64,000 bases of DNA from Rhabditoides inermis (Eukaryota > Nematoda > Chromadorea > Rhabditida > Rhabditidae). This document shows, one piece after another, positions 22,199 through 34,060 of the stretch. Location of the stretch: the NCBI GenBank assembly GCA_963966185.1, contig CAWZYM010000006.1, positions 390,001-454,000 of the forward strand, read 5' to 3'. Below the pieces are notes generated by a model. It saw only the letters and a program-made list of their open reading frames with translations. It made no database searches and had not been told where the DNA came from. The position numbers and the translations under genes were made by a program. Within the stretch, counting starts at the first letter, position 1. Each line of letters opens with the position of its first letter.

Positions 22199-23484
22199 AT
22201 TTTGAAAATGTTGTATCTCTATAACTTGTTCAGAATTGATTCACCATTTTGTCATTCGTTTCACGCATTTTGAAAAGTCACAGAGTTTCACATTTTGAGA
22301 TGATTCCGAGAATGATTGTCTCCCATTCCCATACCTTACCCACACGGGTGTCGCTGACCTCTATTATTACCTACTTACTTGTTTTGTGTGAATTGTGAAG
22401 GTTGTGCTCGTGCGATAAACATTGTCTATATCTATATGTCCTGGAAAACTCAGAGCTCGGAGTAATGTACTATGAAGTAACTGGTAACTAGTAAGTAGAG
22501 TTTTCGGGGGGCAAGCGCCCGCTCCTTTGTGTCAGGTTTGAGAATCGCGAGAAGAGAAATCGGACAAATCACACCAATCCAATTTACCGCCGCCGCCGCT
22601 TTTCACTCAAACACAAACTGAAAAGAGCCGACCACCGCACCAATTGTATATCCTGTACCGTATGCTGGGAGGAGAGAGAGAGAGAGAGGGAGAGAGAGAG
22701 AAATGGGGGGAGAGAGAGAGAGGAGGCTCTTTGTGCTCTCTCGGGAGGATGCGTATGTATCCAAATATTTTCCCTCACTCGAGTGCGGGGGACAAAGAGA
22801 GAAAGGAGAAAGCGTGTGCGTGCCGTAAGATTATTACTCGTGTTTTCACACAACCGAATCTTCCGAATTCCAGGTTCTTTACCTCCGCCTTATTTCCGTG
22901 GGGACTTTTGCGTTGTTAGAACTGGTTTTGTTCCCTCATATATCGAACACGGTAATCACTTCTTCATCAACTTCATCTCTGATGAGACTCCGGGACTCCG
23001 GGTTGATAAAATACTCGAGTGATAAGATGCTAGGAGTCACTTGATCCGAATTCGAGTTTTATTCAAGATTACTCGATTATTGTTTGGCATACTTTTTATT
23101 ACGTTTTTTTCTCGTCACATTCTGATCAACAATTATTTTCGATGCACAACAGCAAATCTCTCAAGAGAAATGAATACAGTCAAATATAAACGCAAAGTAG
23201 AGAGAAACACACGAATAAATTAGTGGAGTGGTGGCTTGACACGTGTATGGATTACAAGGCGGAAGGAGCTGATCAGTTGATAAGCTGATCACCCCTATCA
23301 GCTGCTCGATCAGCTGATCACTGCGTAGGTGGAAATCGTTGCCTACGCGCGGGAGAACACTCGGACAATGGGGGAAAAGGCTATACGCAATATACTGCAC
23401 ATATAAGATGAGGGGATATGATCACAGCTAGCAGAAGTGTGTAGGAAGTGTGTGGAAGTGTGTGGAAGTGTGTGTGGATTATGC
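22199..23484. other. Convergent intergenic region, FoxQ2 / ESRP 3' ends
   Basis: 1.29 kb containing both 3' UTRs. It includes a GA tract (22670-22725), AT-rich sequence, and CAGCTGATCA-rich palindromic runs (23268-23318). A plus-strand AATAAA occurs at about 23213, but it is 1 kb past the FoxQ2 stop. No gene was recognised. Confidence 0.5.
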
Positions 23485-24200
23485 TCAGGTGCGGACTACG
23501 GGCGTCTGGTACATTACAGGTGCCTGTTGGTGTACGATCGGGTGGGCGGGGTCAAAGGGGGCGGGGTCGGTGGGGTCGCGCGGTCGCAGGCGGACCAGCG
23601 CCTCTCCGGGCATGCCTCCCGCGGCGAGACGCAGGAATGAGACGTGCTCAACCTGCAATGTGATGGTTCTCTCTCCTCTCTCTCCTCTCTCTCTTTCTCT
23701 CCTCTCTCTCTCACTCTCTCCCTCACTCTCTCCCTAACTCTTTCTCCCCCTCCCTCCCTCTCTCCCTCTCTCCCCCCTCTCTCTCCCTCTACTCTCTCTC
23801 CCCTCTCTCTCCCCTCCCTCTCTCTCTCTTTCTCTCTCTCTCCCTCCACTCACCACACTGTCCGGATGAGAGAGTGTGAAGTGCGCGGCGATATCGCTGG
23901 CCGACACAGAAGGCCCGAGTCCCGTGACGAGGAACTGAAAGAGGTTTTTTCATAATAAACAACTCACTCACTCATTACACTCAGACAATTCCAGGTTTCT
24001 CAAAGTTAGATGCTACAATACCAAATAGCGTTTGTCAATTGCCTTCTCTGCTCATCATAACTACTTTTGAAAGTCCAGTGACGAGGAACTGAAAGTTTTC
24101 AGAGTTTACTCTCACAGTGATGCTCTCACAAAATAAGCATAACATAAATGGTCACTCTTTTCGAAAGTGTTCGGAGTTGATCGCTACACAAAACGAATGA

Positions 24201-24238
<38 letters not shown>

Positions 24239-27156
24239 AAGAAGGGGGAGAGACCCTGCTCGCCCTACCTGAGTGGACGCTGACAGCGGGGACACGGGAG
24301 GAGTCGGGTACTGCGGCCAGAAGAGGGGGAACGGCGGCAGGGGCAGACCCGCGGGAGGCAGACCGACCGGGAAGCGCATCGGCGGCAGCATGGGCGGGGC
24401 GACGGGGGGCGGGGCTACGGCCGGCGCCGCCGTCACCAACTGCATGTCTTCGGGACTGCACTGGAACACCTGGAAAGGGGGGTGAGTGAAGAGGGAGAGA
24501 GAGGGGGGGAGAGGGGGGAAGGGGAGGGGGAGAGAGAGAGAGAGAGAGAGGAGAGAAAAAGAAAAGGAAAGAGAGAAGGAAAGAGAGAGAGAGAGAGGGA
24601 GAGAGAGAGAGAGAGAGAGGGAGGGAGGGAGAGAGGGAGAGAGAGAGAGAGATCGCCCACCTCGATGTATCTCTGCTTCTTGCCGATCGTCATGAACTTG
24701 TTGTGGCTGTTCCCGGCGGCGCCGCTCGCCGCCTGCTCCGATGACATCTGGATGAAGCACTCGCCGGAGGGGTGGCCTGAAGATGACGTCATCGATGATG
24801 TGACGTCACGCAGTGTACAAATGCTTGCTACATCTCAATATCGAGGACTACTACATAGTCCTACGTTCATGTCATAACCGTAACTGACGGCAGGTTAAGT
24901 CCATGACCTGATAACCAAGTGACGTCACACTACTATCCCAAATGATTCTAAATGCATGACGTCATAACCGGAAGCGACGTCACACCCCCTCTCACCCTGT
25001 GCGTTGAACACCATGTGCACTCCCTGGAAGACGATGTGGCGAGCGTGGTCGCCGAGGAATTCGACCACGTGCTCGACGCGCGCCTGGAGTTGTTTGTTTG
25101 TTTACTTGTTTGTTTACTTGTTTGTTTGTTTGTCCACTCCCTACCTCATATGGCAGTCCTCTCAGCCGCACGCAGTCCCTCCTCCCACCCTGCTGCTGTT
25201 GCTGCGGCTGCATCGCCGGCTCAGTCGACCGCTTCACCACCTAGGAATCGATCGATAATCAGGGAAGATCGATCGATACCCACCTGCTGAACCTCGGCAT
25301 GCGTGGAGCGGAACAGCTCGATGTAGCGAGTGCCGATCGTCTGCCTGAAGGTTATTGATTTATTGTTTGATCAGCTGATAAAGAACATTTCGATATCTTT
25401 TTTTCATTGAGTCATCTGCTTGTGTGTGAATGTCGCGTGCTATTCGCACCCCAAACAAAGCCGGCGCACACATGTGACGGGGGAAAGGAGAAGCGATCGA
25501 TCCAGGGTAGTCGAATCAATCAATACACAATGCTCGAGAAGCTCACATTTCCGCGCTGCTGGAAGACTAGAACTATCGACCACTATAGACTCGCACATCC
25601 ATACATACCTTCGGAAAACATAAAAGCAACCTGTACACCTGTACCTGTACTTCTCGTATCTCAACCCCCCCCCCCCCCCCCCTTCTGTGCTTGGGATAAC
25701 TAATCGCACTGGACCAACTTTTACACATCGTACGAATCCCGCTCTCCCCCTCCACCGTACCTGTGCTTGGAATAACTTATCGCACCTGTACACCTGTACA
25801 CCTGTACCTGTACACCTGTACACCTGTACTTACCTGTGCTTTGTCAGTGCCTTGGTTCCCTCGTGCTCATCATGGAACAACACGAACGCGTCGCCCGTCG
25901 GCCGCCCGTCCGACCGCGTCACGAACAGAACGCCCTGCAAAACGTATTCCTCATGAAACGTATTTGAAACGTATCATACATACGTATCATACAAACGTAT
26001 TCCTCATGAAACGTATTTGAAACGTATCATATCTCATACCGCCTTCAATGAAACTGAAACTGAACGCCCTGTAAACATGTCTGTTCATCTTTTGAAACGT
26101 ATTCTTGTAACCTCGTTGAAACGTATTCTTGTATGTACACCCTTTGAAACGTATTCTCCCGAACTCTCTGATTGTTTCATGTTTCATAGCGCCTTCACTG
26201 GAACGTGAAACTTTCGTGTTGCCGTGACACTTTCTATGGACCTACACATTAGAAACTTTGTAAGGAAATATACAACAAGGAATTAACGACTCTTCGGGGA
26301 TTTCTTTTCACTCAATTGTGACGTTTCGCATAACCACGTTACGGCTTTGGTAACCAAGGAACTTTTACACAAAAAAACTAGAGGCATAAAACGATAAAAC
26401 TTACGTTGTCCATAATCGTGGCAGCTTCGGGCTCAGACAGAAAGAAGTCCTTCTGAAAATATGCAAATGTGGCGGAGGAAGTAGGAAATCGATAGATCTT
26501 CACACTGTATGTTTGCATGTAAATGGCAAAAGCAAGGAAGCGAGAGAGCGCGGAGAAGTGGGAGAGGTGAGGCAAGTGAGTGGGATGGGAGAGAGAGTGT
26601 GTGATCCGAGGAGAGGGCGAGACTGAGCGGGGACAGCACAGCTGAATGCCCTTTTTGAAACAAATACTCTAATTGTAGCGGTCTCTGTGTTTTTGTCACT
26701 GGCGAGTGTTTGGAATATCGGGGTGTTCGATTTTTTTCTGATCACGAGTCTTTCAAAGATCCAGCTGCAAGTAATGAAGTAATCTGTCTTCCTTTGATGA
26801 ATCGCTAATCTTTTCCTAAACCACAAACTTACAAAAAGAAGGTTTACATTCAAATGTCGTTCTATGGCTCGGCTGGTCAATTTGTCATTGTGCCTACGTG
26901 GCAGTTATGGAGACAAGAGAGAGAGAGAGAGAGATCCATTGAAAGGGATTGTAGCCCCAGGCCATCAAAAAGACACTGTGCATACATTCTCCACAACATA
27001 TTCCATTATTATTGCACGTTTTTTTTTGTTGTAGCATTCCTGCGCAGGATTTAGCACTTTATGAGTCACTTTAGTACACCTACGCACTGTTGAAAGAGAG
27101 ATAGGGAGAAAGAGAGAAATAGAGAGAGAGAAAGGTAGAGAGAGAGAGCTAGAAAG

Positions 27157-27214
<58 letters not shown>

Positions 27215-27500
27215 GATAGGACCAGATATCGGTTGATTGGCAGTGGTTCTCACGCAGGTGTGCAAAGTGTGGGAACGCTGTTCAGTCTCGGCGACCCGCG
27301 GATCGGGTTACGTATGTATACAGTACGTTTTGTACACTGTACAGAATACGTTTCAACGGAGAAACGTAATTAGATCGCCTGATGATTCGGGGCCATATTG
27401 CACTTCTCGAGTCGCATTTAGTGTATACATAAACATTGGAGGACCACCGAGCGGTTCCGGCACGTCTCTTTCTCTCTCTCCCTCTCTCTCCCTTTCCCTT

Positions 27501-27534
<34 letters not shown>

Positions 27535-28119
27535 GTCGCATATGTGCTCGCCAAAAAGATGACCTCTCCAGACTCCCAACTCTTATCTAATCGTTGCGCG
27601 ATTTGCGAACGCATTTGATCGAAAATCGTTTTATAAAACAACAAAATGTTGCAAAATCGTCTAAACCTCAGTTTTTTGCGAGTATTCTACGATCAATTAC
27701 CGCTACACCGAAACGCGTTGGGGTGTTGGGCAAAATCCCCCCCTCTCTCCCTTTCCCAATAATAATGAAGCAACACAGGTTTCGATACCCACACATGAGT
27801 TCACCATTTCCGAGTAAACACACAAACAAGAGATATCATTACTAGTAGTTATCGAATCTCGGGGGAAAGAGAGATAGGCCTTATCTCACCACCCTTCCTT
27901 ACGTCGCGCAATAGGCCTCTCTCTCATTGCAAAAAAAACAGCTGGAAGCGATCAGGGGTTGCGCCGCGGGAATACGTTTCACATATACGTTTCAGCTCCC
28001 CTCAAAACGTATCTCGCGGGCGGATCAGCTAATCGTGTAGCCCCCATTCCCCTATATGAAAGGATCGGCCCCGCCGCGTGGCATATTGTGTCTGCGTCTC
28101 TCACATTCCACTGTCTCTC

Positions 28120-28166
<47 letters not shown>

Positions 28167-31100
28167 CCACACCAAATATGACAGTTATAGCAGGGGATAG
28201 AGAGAACACATAGCGCGCAAAAAGCTCTGAACAGCCTAATCGATAAGAGGAGAAGGAAGTGGTTCGAAAACAAATAAACAAACAAACAAACAAGTAAACA
28301 AAAGGACCACCCACGATGTGCTGCTCGGTGGCGTCGTAGGGGAGGCCGCGCATGCGCACGATGACGGCCGCTCCGCGGCTCACGAAGGTGACAGCCTCGG
28401 TGGAGCTGCCTGTACGCATGGTGTGTACGAGGGGTACGAGGGGTACGAGGGGTACGTGGGGTACGTGGGGGTAGGTGGAGTACGAGTGGCCGTGAGGGGC
28501 GAAGCAGCAGTGGGCTGCCGGCGCGCGCAGCACTCTAGGCCCCGCCCCCCTAGGCCCCTCTACTGTACCGCCAGACCACCTCATACATTCAATATATTGG
28601 GACGGCTTGTATTCACAGCTGCGAAATAGTGCAGGTGACACTGTGCGGAATATAGAGACCTGACCAATTGGAGTTATCGATTGATTGATTACTGGCACAG
28701 TTTTTTTCGGGCTTATCTCGTGGCCTGCTGAGATTACATAACGCGCAGTAGTTCTGATTGAGAAATGAGATGATATGCAAATGAGATGACGTCAATCAAT
28801 CGATTCTCGCGCCATTGTCTTATCGGTGTGTATCGATAGCCAAAAGAGGCGCGCGAAGAGAAAATGACTAAGCAGGTGAATAATCCGAAGCAGGGCAATG
28901 ATAGGGGGTGGGAAACAAAGCGTTGCTATACTATGTGATCTTGAGGATTTGAAGATCTTTTCCATTAATCCATTTTTAAATGTTCATTTAATCATATTTT
29001 ACAAATTATACATTAATATTACAATAATATACTTTGATATTACAATAATACATACCAGCAGCGACTTGCAGAAACTCCTCCGAAGACGCTCGATAGACCT
29101 CGATGTAGCGGGAGAGGAGAAAGTGGCGGTGACGGGTCAGCGCCATCGCTCGCCTAAGAGAAATCGATATTCGATCGATAATCAGTCGATACATTTGTAT
29201 ATATCCCTTGCGTAGCTGTGCTCCAGTGTTTTCATATCACAGATATATCTTATTAGCACTGACATTTCTTTGTCGCAACCTTTACATCTATGTTTACTAG
29301 GACTTGGCAGATGAACATATTGTACTTTTACGATTCGCTCTTCTCTCACTTGTCTATTTCACACAAACAAACCAAAACAATACAAATGTATTATTATTAT
29401 GTAGTCGTGTAATGGATGTTGGACTATTTTGTTTATGACAAGACTGCACATTACACTCAATTTCCTCTCATCTTTTTCACATAATCGTGCAATTAGATCA
29501 ATTGTAATCGAAGTAAACAAGCTGAGCATTATCTGAGAGTGGGCGAACGTTTTTTTTATAGAGATGTGCACAACAATCCCTCTTGTTCTCTCATTTCTCT
29601 TTCTCTCTCCCTCTCTCCTCTCTCTTTCTCACCTCTCTCTATCTCCTCTCTCTTTCTCTCCCTCTCCCTCTCTCTCTCTCTCCCTCTCTCCTCTTTTTAC
29701 CGTCCGTATCCCTAGCAATCACATAACACCATTGAAGCGCACGCGGAGACATATTGAGCTGCAATTACGCAAAGAGGAGAAGACGCGCGTTTTCCGGAAG
29801 CCGCCAGGGTGAATATGCTAATTTGCCGGAGAAGGAGGGGAGACCACCCAGGTGGTCGTGTTTATTTCACAAAGTATGCAACAGAACCAAAACGGTGTTT
29901 TTACAGAATACCAACAAATTTGACTCAAATCAAAACGTCAAACACTCGTATCAAGCAGTTTTTTTCATTATAACATGAAATAGGAATTACAGAGACGCTA
30001 ATATCTGGGAAATCTGGTCGAATCGAACAGTCTCGAACACGACAAAACCTTGTATTTATATTTTTTAAGAAAATATTTCTTTGTAAACAATGTAAACTCA
30101 CATCTGCGGTGTGTCGAATCGAATGAGTGCCTCGCCGTTGCGCCGGCCCTCCGCGGAGAGACAGAGGGCGATGCCGCCACTGAAATGTAAACAACGTAAA
30201 CAACGTAAACAGGTAAACAAACAAGTAAACAACATTTGCCAAGTCGAAGTGAACAGTAAACAAGGTGAAAGTGAACAAGTAAACAACGTAAACAAACAAG
30301 TAAACAAGGTAAACAACGCACGGCGCGATGTTGAGTCCGGCGAAGAAGTGGGCGAGGTGGGCGTCGCTGGCCTGCCAGGGAAGACCGCGCGCGCGCACCA
30401 CCACGTCGGCGGGCAGCGGCGAGTCGCGCGAGCTGAGAGATGTGGTTTGTATTTGTATTTGTAATTGTATTTGTATTTTTTATTTGTATTTATTTAGTTT
30501 GTATTTATTTGTATTTATTAGTAGATGTATTTGTTATTTAAGTTGTAAAGTTCCTGCGAAAACGTGGGAACTGTAAGAATAGAGTTTGATCATATGTTGC
30601 ACTGGATCATGTGCACTTGTTCTTTGAATTGCCTTGATTTATGGGGAGCTAGAGGAAAGGCGCGGGCTAGGAAAGGCTAGGAAAGGCTAGGGAAGGCTAG
30701 CTAGAGGCTCGGACCACCACGTCGGCGGGCAGGGGGGAGTCGCGGGAGCTGGAAGGATATAACTATGTGCCAATCATTATGGTATAGGTGTATGGTGGTT
30801 TGTGGTACGATGGTATAGAGTATTAATTCCTCATTGCTCAATCTGTGAGTCAATCTGTGGCAGCGGCGAGTCGCGCGAGCTGAGAGATGTAGATTTGTAT
30901 TCGTATTTATTTGTATTTGTCTTTTTTATTTGTATTCATTTAGTTTGTATTTATTTGTATTTATTAGTAGATGTATTTGCTATTTTAGTTGTAAAGTTCT
31001 TGCGAAAACGTGGGAACTGTAAGAATAGAGTTTGATCATATGTCGCACTGGATCTGGATCATGCGCACTTGTCCGATGAAATTGAAATGCCTGCATTTTT

Positions 31101-34013
31101 GGGGAGCTAGAGGGCTAGAGGAAAAGCGCGGGCTAGGAAAGGCTAGGAAAGGCTAGGAAAGGCTAGGAAAGGCTAGGAAAGGCTAGGAAAGGCTAGGAAA
31201 GGCTAGCTAGAGGCGCGGACCACCACGTCGGCGGGCAGGAGGGGATGTAGGACGTTCCCTCCACAATTTTTAGTTTGAGTGCAAAGGACGATTCCTCCAC
31301 CACCATGAACGATTCCTCCACCTACCATGAACGATCCCTCCACTTTGATAGGACGTTCCCTCCACTTCAAATTTAGGCGTTTCACTTCTAATGTGTGACG
31401 TTTGAACGTTCTAGTACTGTATTTAGCCATAAATAATGCTCGTAAAAATGCCTAGAAACTTTTAAAATGTTTGCTCATAGTCATAGTTATCACTCATCTC
31501 TTTCCTTCCACAAAGAGCCATGCACGAACCAACCTGAAGACATACATTCTACCACAATGGAACACATCATTTAGCATAACTATTTATTTGTCAGCACTAC
31601 GTACAAACAATGTAATAATATGCTAGTTTGTAAAGCATCTACATCGGGTTTTTTTCAACATGTTAGCCGAATCCCGCTGCCGCATTACGATAACATTGTT
31701 CAATTAACGCATCAACACAAGTAGAGAATTTTGTGAAAATTTTCGCGCGTCGTACGGGCTTCGGAATAGAAACTAACATTACCGCACTTTCTTGCAGCAA
31801 CTGTATTCTCCAACTTAACTTTTCAGCAAATTCAATTAACAAATGATTTCCAAAAGCAACTGCATTCTCGGATAATGTTTTACGGTATTCTACGGAGCTA
31901 TAGCACAGCTTTGTGGATTAACAATATAACAATATTTAAATTCTACTTTATCAACAAACCAAAAAGACAAGCCAATGGCCTATGGCCCATATTCCATATG
32001 TAGTTATCTTTCGCGGATTGCTATATGCTAACGAATCACTGCCAGACATGAATCGGGGTTCTATACTGATATCGGATATACCATACTACAATACCCTTAC
32101 AATTAGTATCGGACGAACGATTGAACCACACTTAGGAAATTACATTACTAATATGAACAATTATGCTAATTCGAAAATATCCTGACCCTTATAGTGTTCT
32201 AATCCTATCGTATTCTGAACGGAAACAAGAACGGATTGAAACGCGAACGTCTTTTGTGCATGAAGTCACCATATGATCAAAACATTACTCAGGAAAAATT
32301 TACTAGTGAACAGATTGTCACTAATGGTGTACTTAAGATCAGTTTTAACAATAAGTACTTTGATTCTCGTTTATGATAGACTCGCACTTAGCTCAGGATT
32401 TTTCGGTGAAAACATTATCGGGAATTTTGAACATACAGTATACTGAACGAAATGCACAGCAGATTTGTGGTACCTTTCGTTTTCGTATCTCCGTTCCACT
32501 GACTCTCTCACATGACCACGTGGCGTAAAGGTAACGCTCTCGCTTTGCAAGCAGCGGTTCGAATTTGGCTAAACACGCAAAGTTTTGTCAAAATGAAAAC
32601 ATCGTCCAACGCGTTCTGATTTTTGTCTAACCATTCTAATGTCTCTCGTGAAAACAGTGAAACTATACGAGGTGTGAATGTTGTTGTTTGTCTTCATTCT
32701 TCCACTACTCACACTCAGTTCTGATATCTTTCAGACAAACGGGTAGATGAATACTTAACTCATTTTCTATTAATTATGATATCTTTATATCCGTTTACAA
32801 GTAGCGACATCGCGAATACGATATCGTCTCTCTGGTTGGATCGCGCATGGGCCATGGCTCCTAATGAAAGGAAAGAGATTTGTGAGATGTGAATCACTAA
32901 CTATGAGCAAACGTGGTGAAAGTTTCTAGGCATTATTAAAGTTCATTATTTATAGCTAAATAATGTATTAGAACATTCAAACGTTACACATTAGATGTGA
33001 AACGCCTAAATTTAAAGTGGAGGGAACGTCCTAGCAAAGTGGAGGGATCGTTCATGGTCGGTGGAGGAATCGTTCATGCTAGTGGAGGACCATGCAAAAG
33101 TGGAGGACCTTGCAAAAATGGAGGGAACGTCCTACATCCGCAGGAGGGAGTCGCGGGAGCTGGAAGGATTATAACTATGTGCCAATCTGTTAGACAGTTA
33201 GCTGTAAGAGTGCGTACGTCGTGATTTTTTTTTCGTAATTTTTCGCTATTACTTGACCACGTTGGCGGGAAGCGGGGAGTCGCGCGAGCTGGAAGGGGAG
33301 AGTTGATGGTAAAGTTCCCGCCATTTCTCCAATTTGAAAATCCCCGCAACATTCGCACGTCATGGCTGTTTTGCACCGGTCGCGCGCAAGCAGCGCAATT
33401 TGGAATACACTAAAGCGATCAGTTATCGATGCTCTTGCTCTTGCAAATGGCTTTATGTGGATCTCATAAAATGTGTGCCACAGCGTATGCAACGCAAAAA
33501 TTGGTCCCCTGGAGAACTGGAGAGGACTTTCGTTTTATTCACATGCATTTGTAGTGAAAAAAACACGGGATAAAATAGGGAAAGTTGATAGTTATGTGCC
33601 AATCTGTAACAGTGCGTATGTACGGGGGACGTCGCGGGAGCTTGAATGAGAACTTGTCCAATGAAATTTCAAGCTAGAGAGAAACGATAGTTTTGCAAAA
33701 TTGAATGGCGTTTAATGAATTCGAGTGTTCAGTAGCACGTTTTTATACAATTGTTTTATTTCAAGTACTTACATTACGGATATGCTGCAGTATTTGCAGT
33801 ACTATAAGCTGCAAAAGGATACTGGACTGCAACTGCACGCTGCTACTGAGGAAATTTATGCGTTATGGTTTGTTTACATGGAGACACATACATAATGACT
33901 TGTTTTATGACTGTCATTTGTCATTGTGATTGACTTGTTGAACTCACCATACTGCTGCCTCGACTCCCAATCGCACCTCTTCGATCGCAGCAACGAGCTC
34001 ATCTGGAAATAAG

Positions 34014-34060
<47 letters not shown>

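Larger units (their letters stand above)
30655..33655 (-). repeat. Five copies of the ESRP exon 5 5' edge scattered in intron 4
   Basis: The real edge (plus GTCGGCGGGCAGCGGCGAGT then CGCGCGAGCTGAG, 30403-30435) recurs at about 30718-30754, 30862-30890, 31213-31242 joined with 33140-33166 (one copy split by a transposon), 33254-33292 and, weaker, 33628-33645. Each includes the exon start encoding [11 protein letters not shown] and, on the minus strand, the CAG/CCAG acceptor. Two copies are followed by a shared TTGTATTTATTTGTATTT-rich tract and a GGAACTGTAAGAATAGAGTT block (30541-30592, 30992-31042). GGAAAGGCTA repeats occupy 30654-30702 and 31112-31205. Confidence 0.9.

Noticed and set aside
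31982..32185. 67-codon frame inside the long-TIR element as a transposase remnant
   Set aside because: No DDE-type motif or recognisable domain; length expected by chance in AT-rich DNA.
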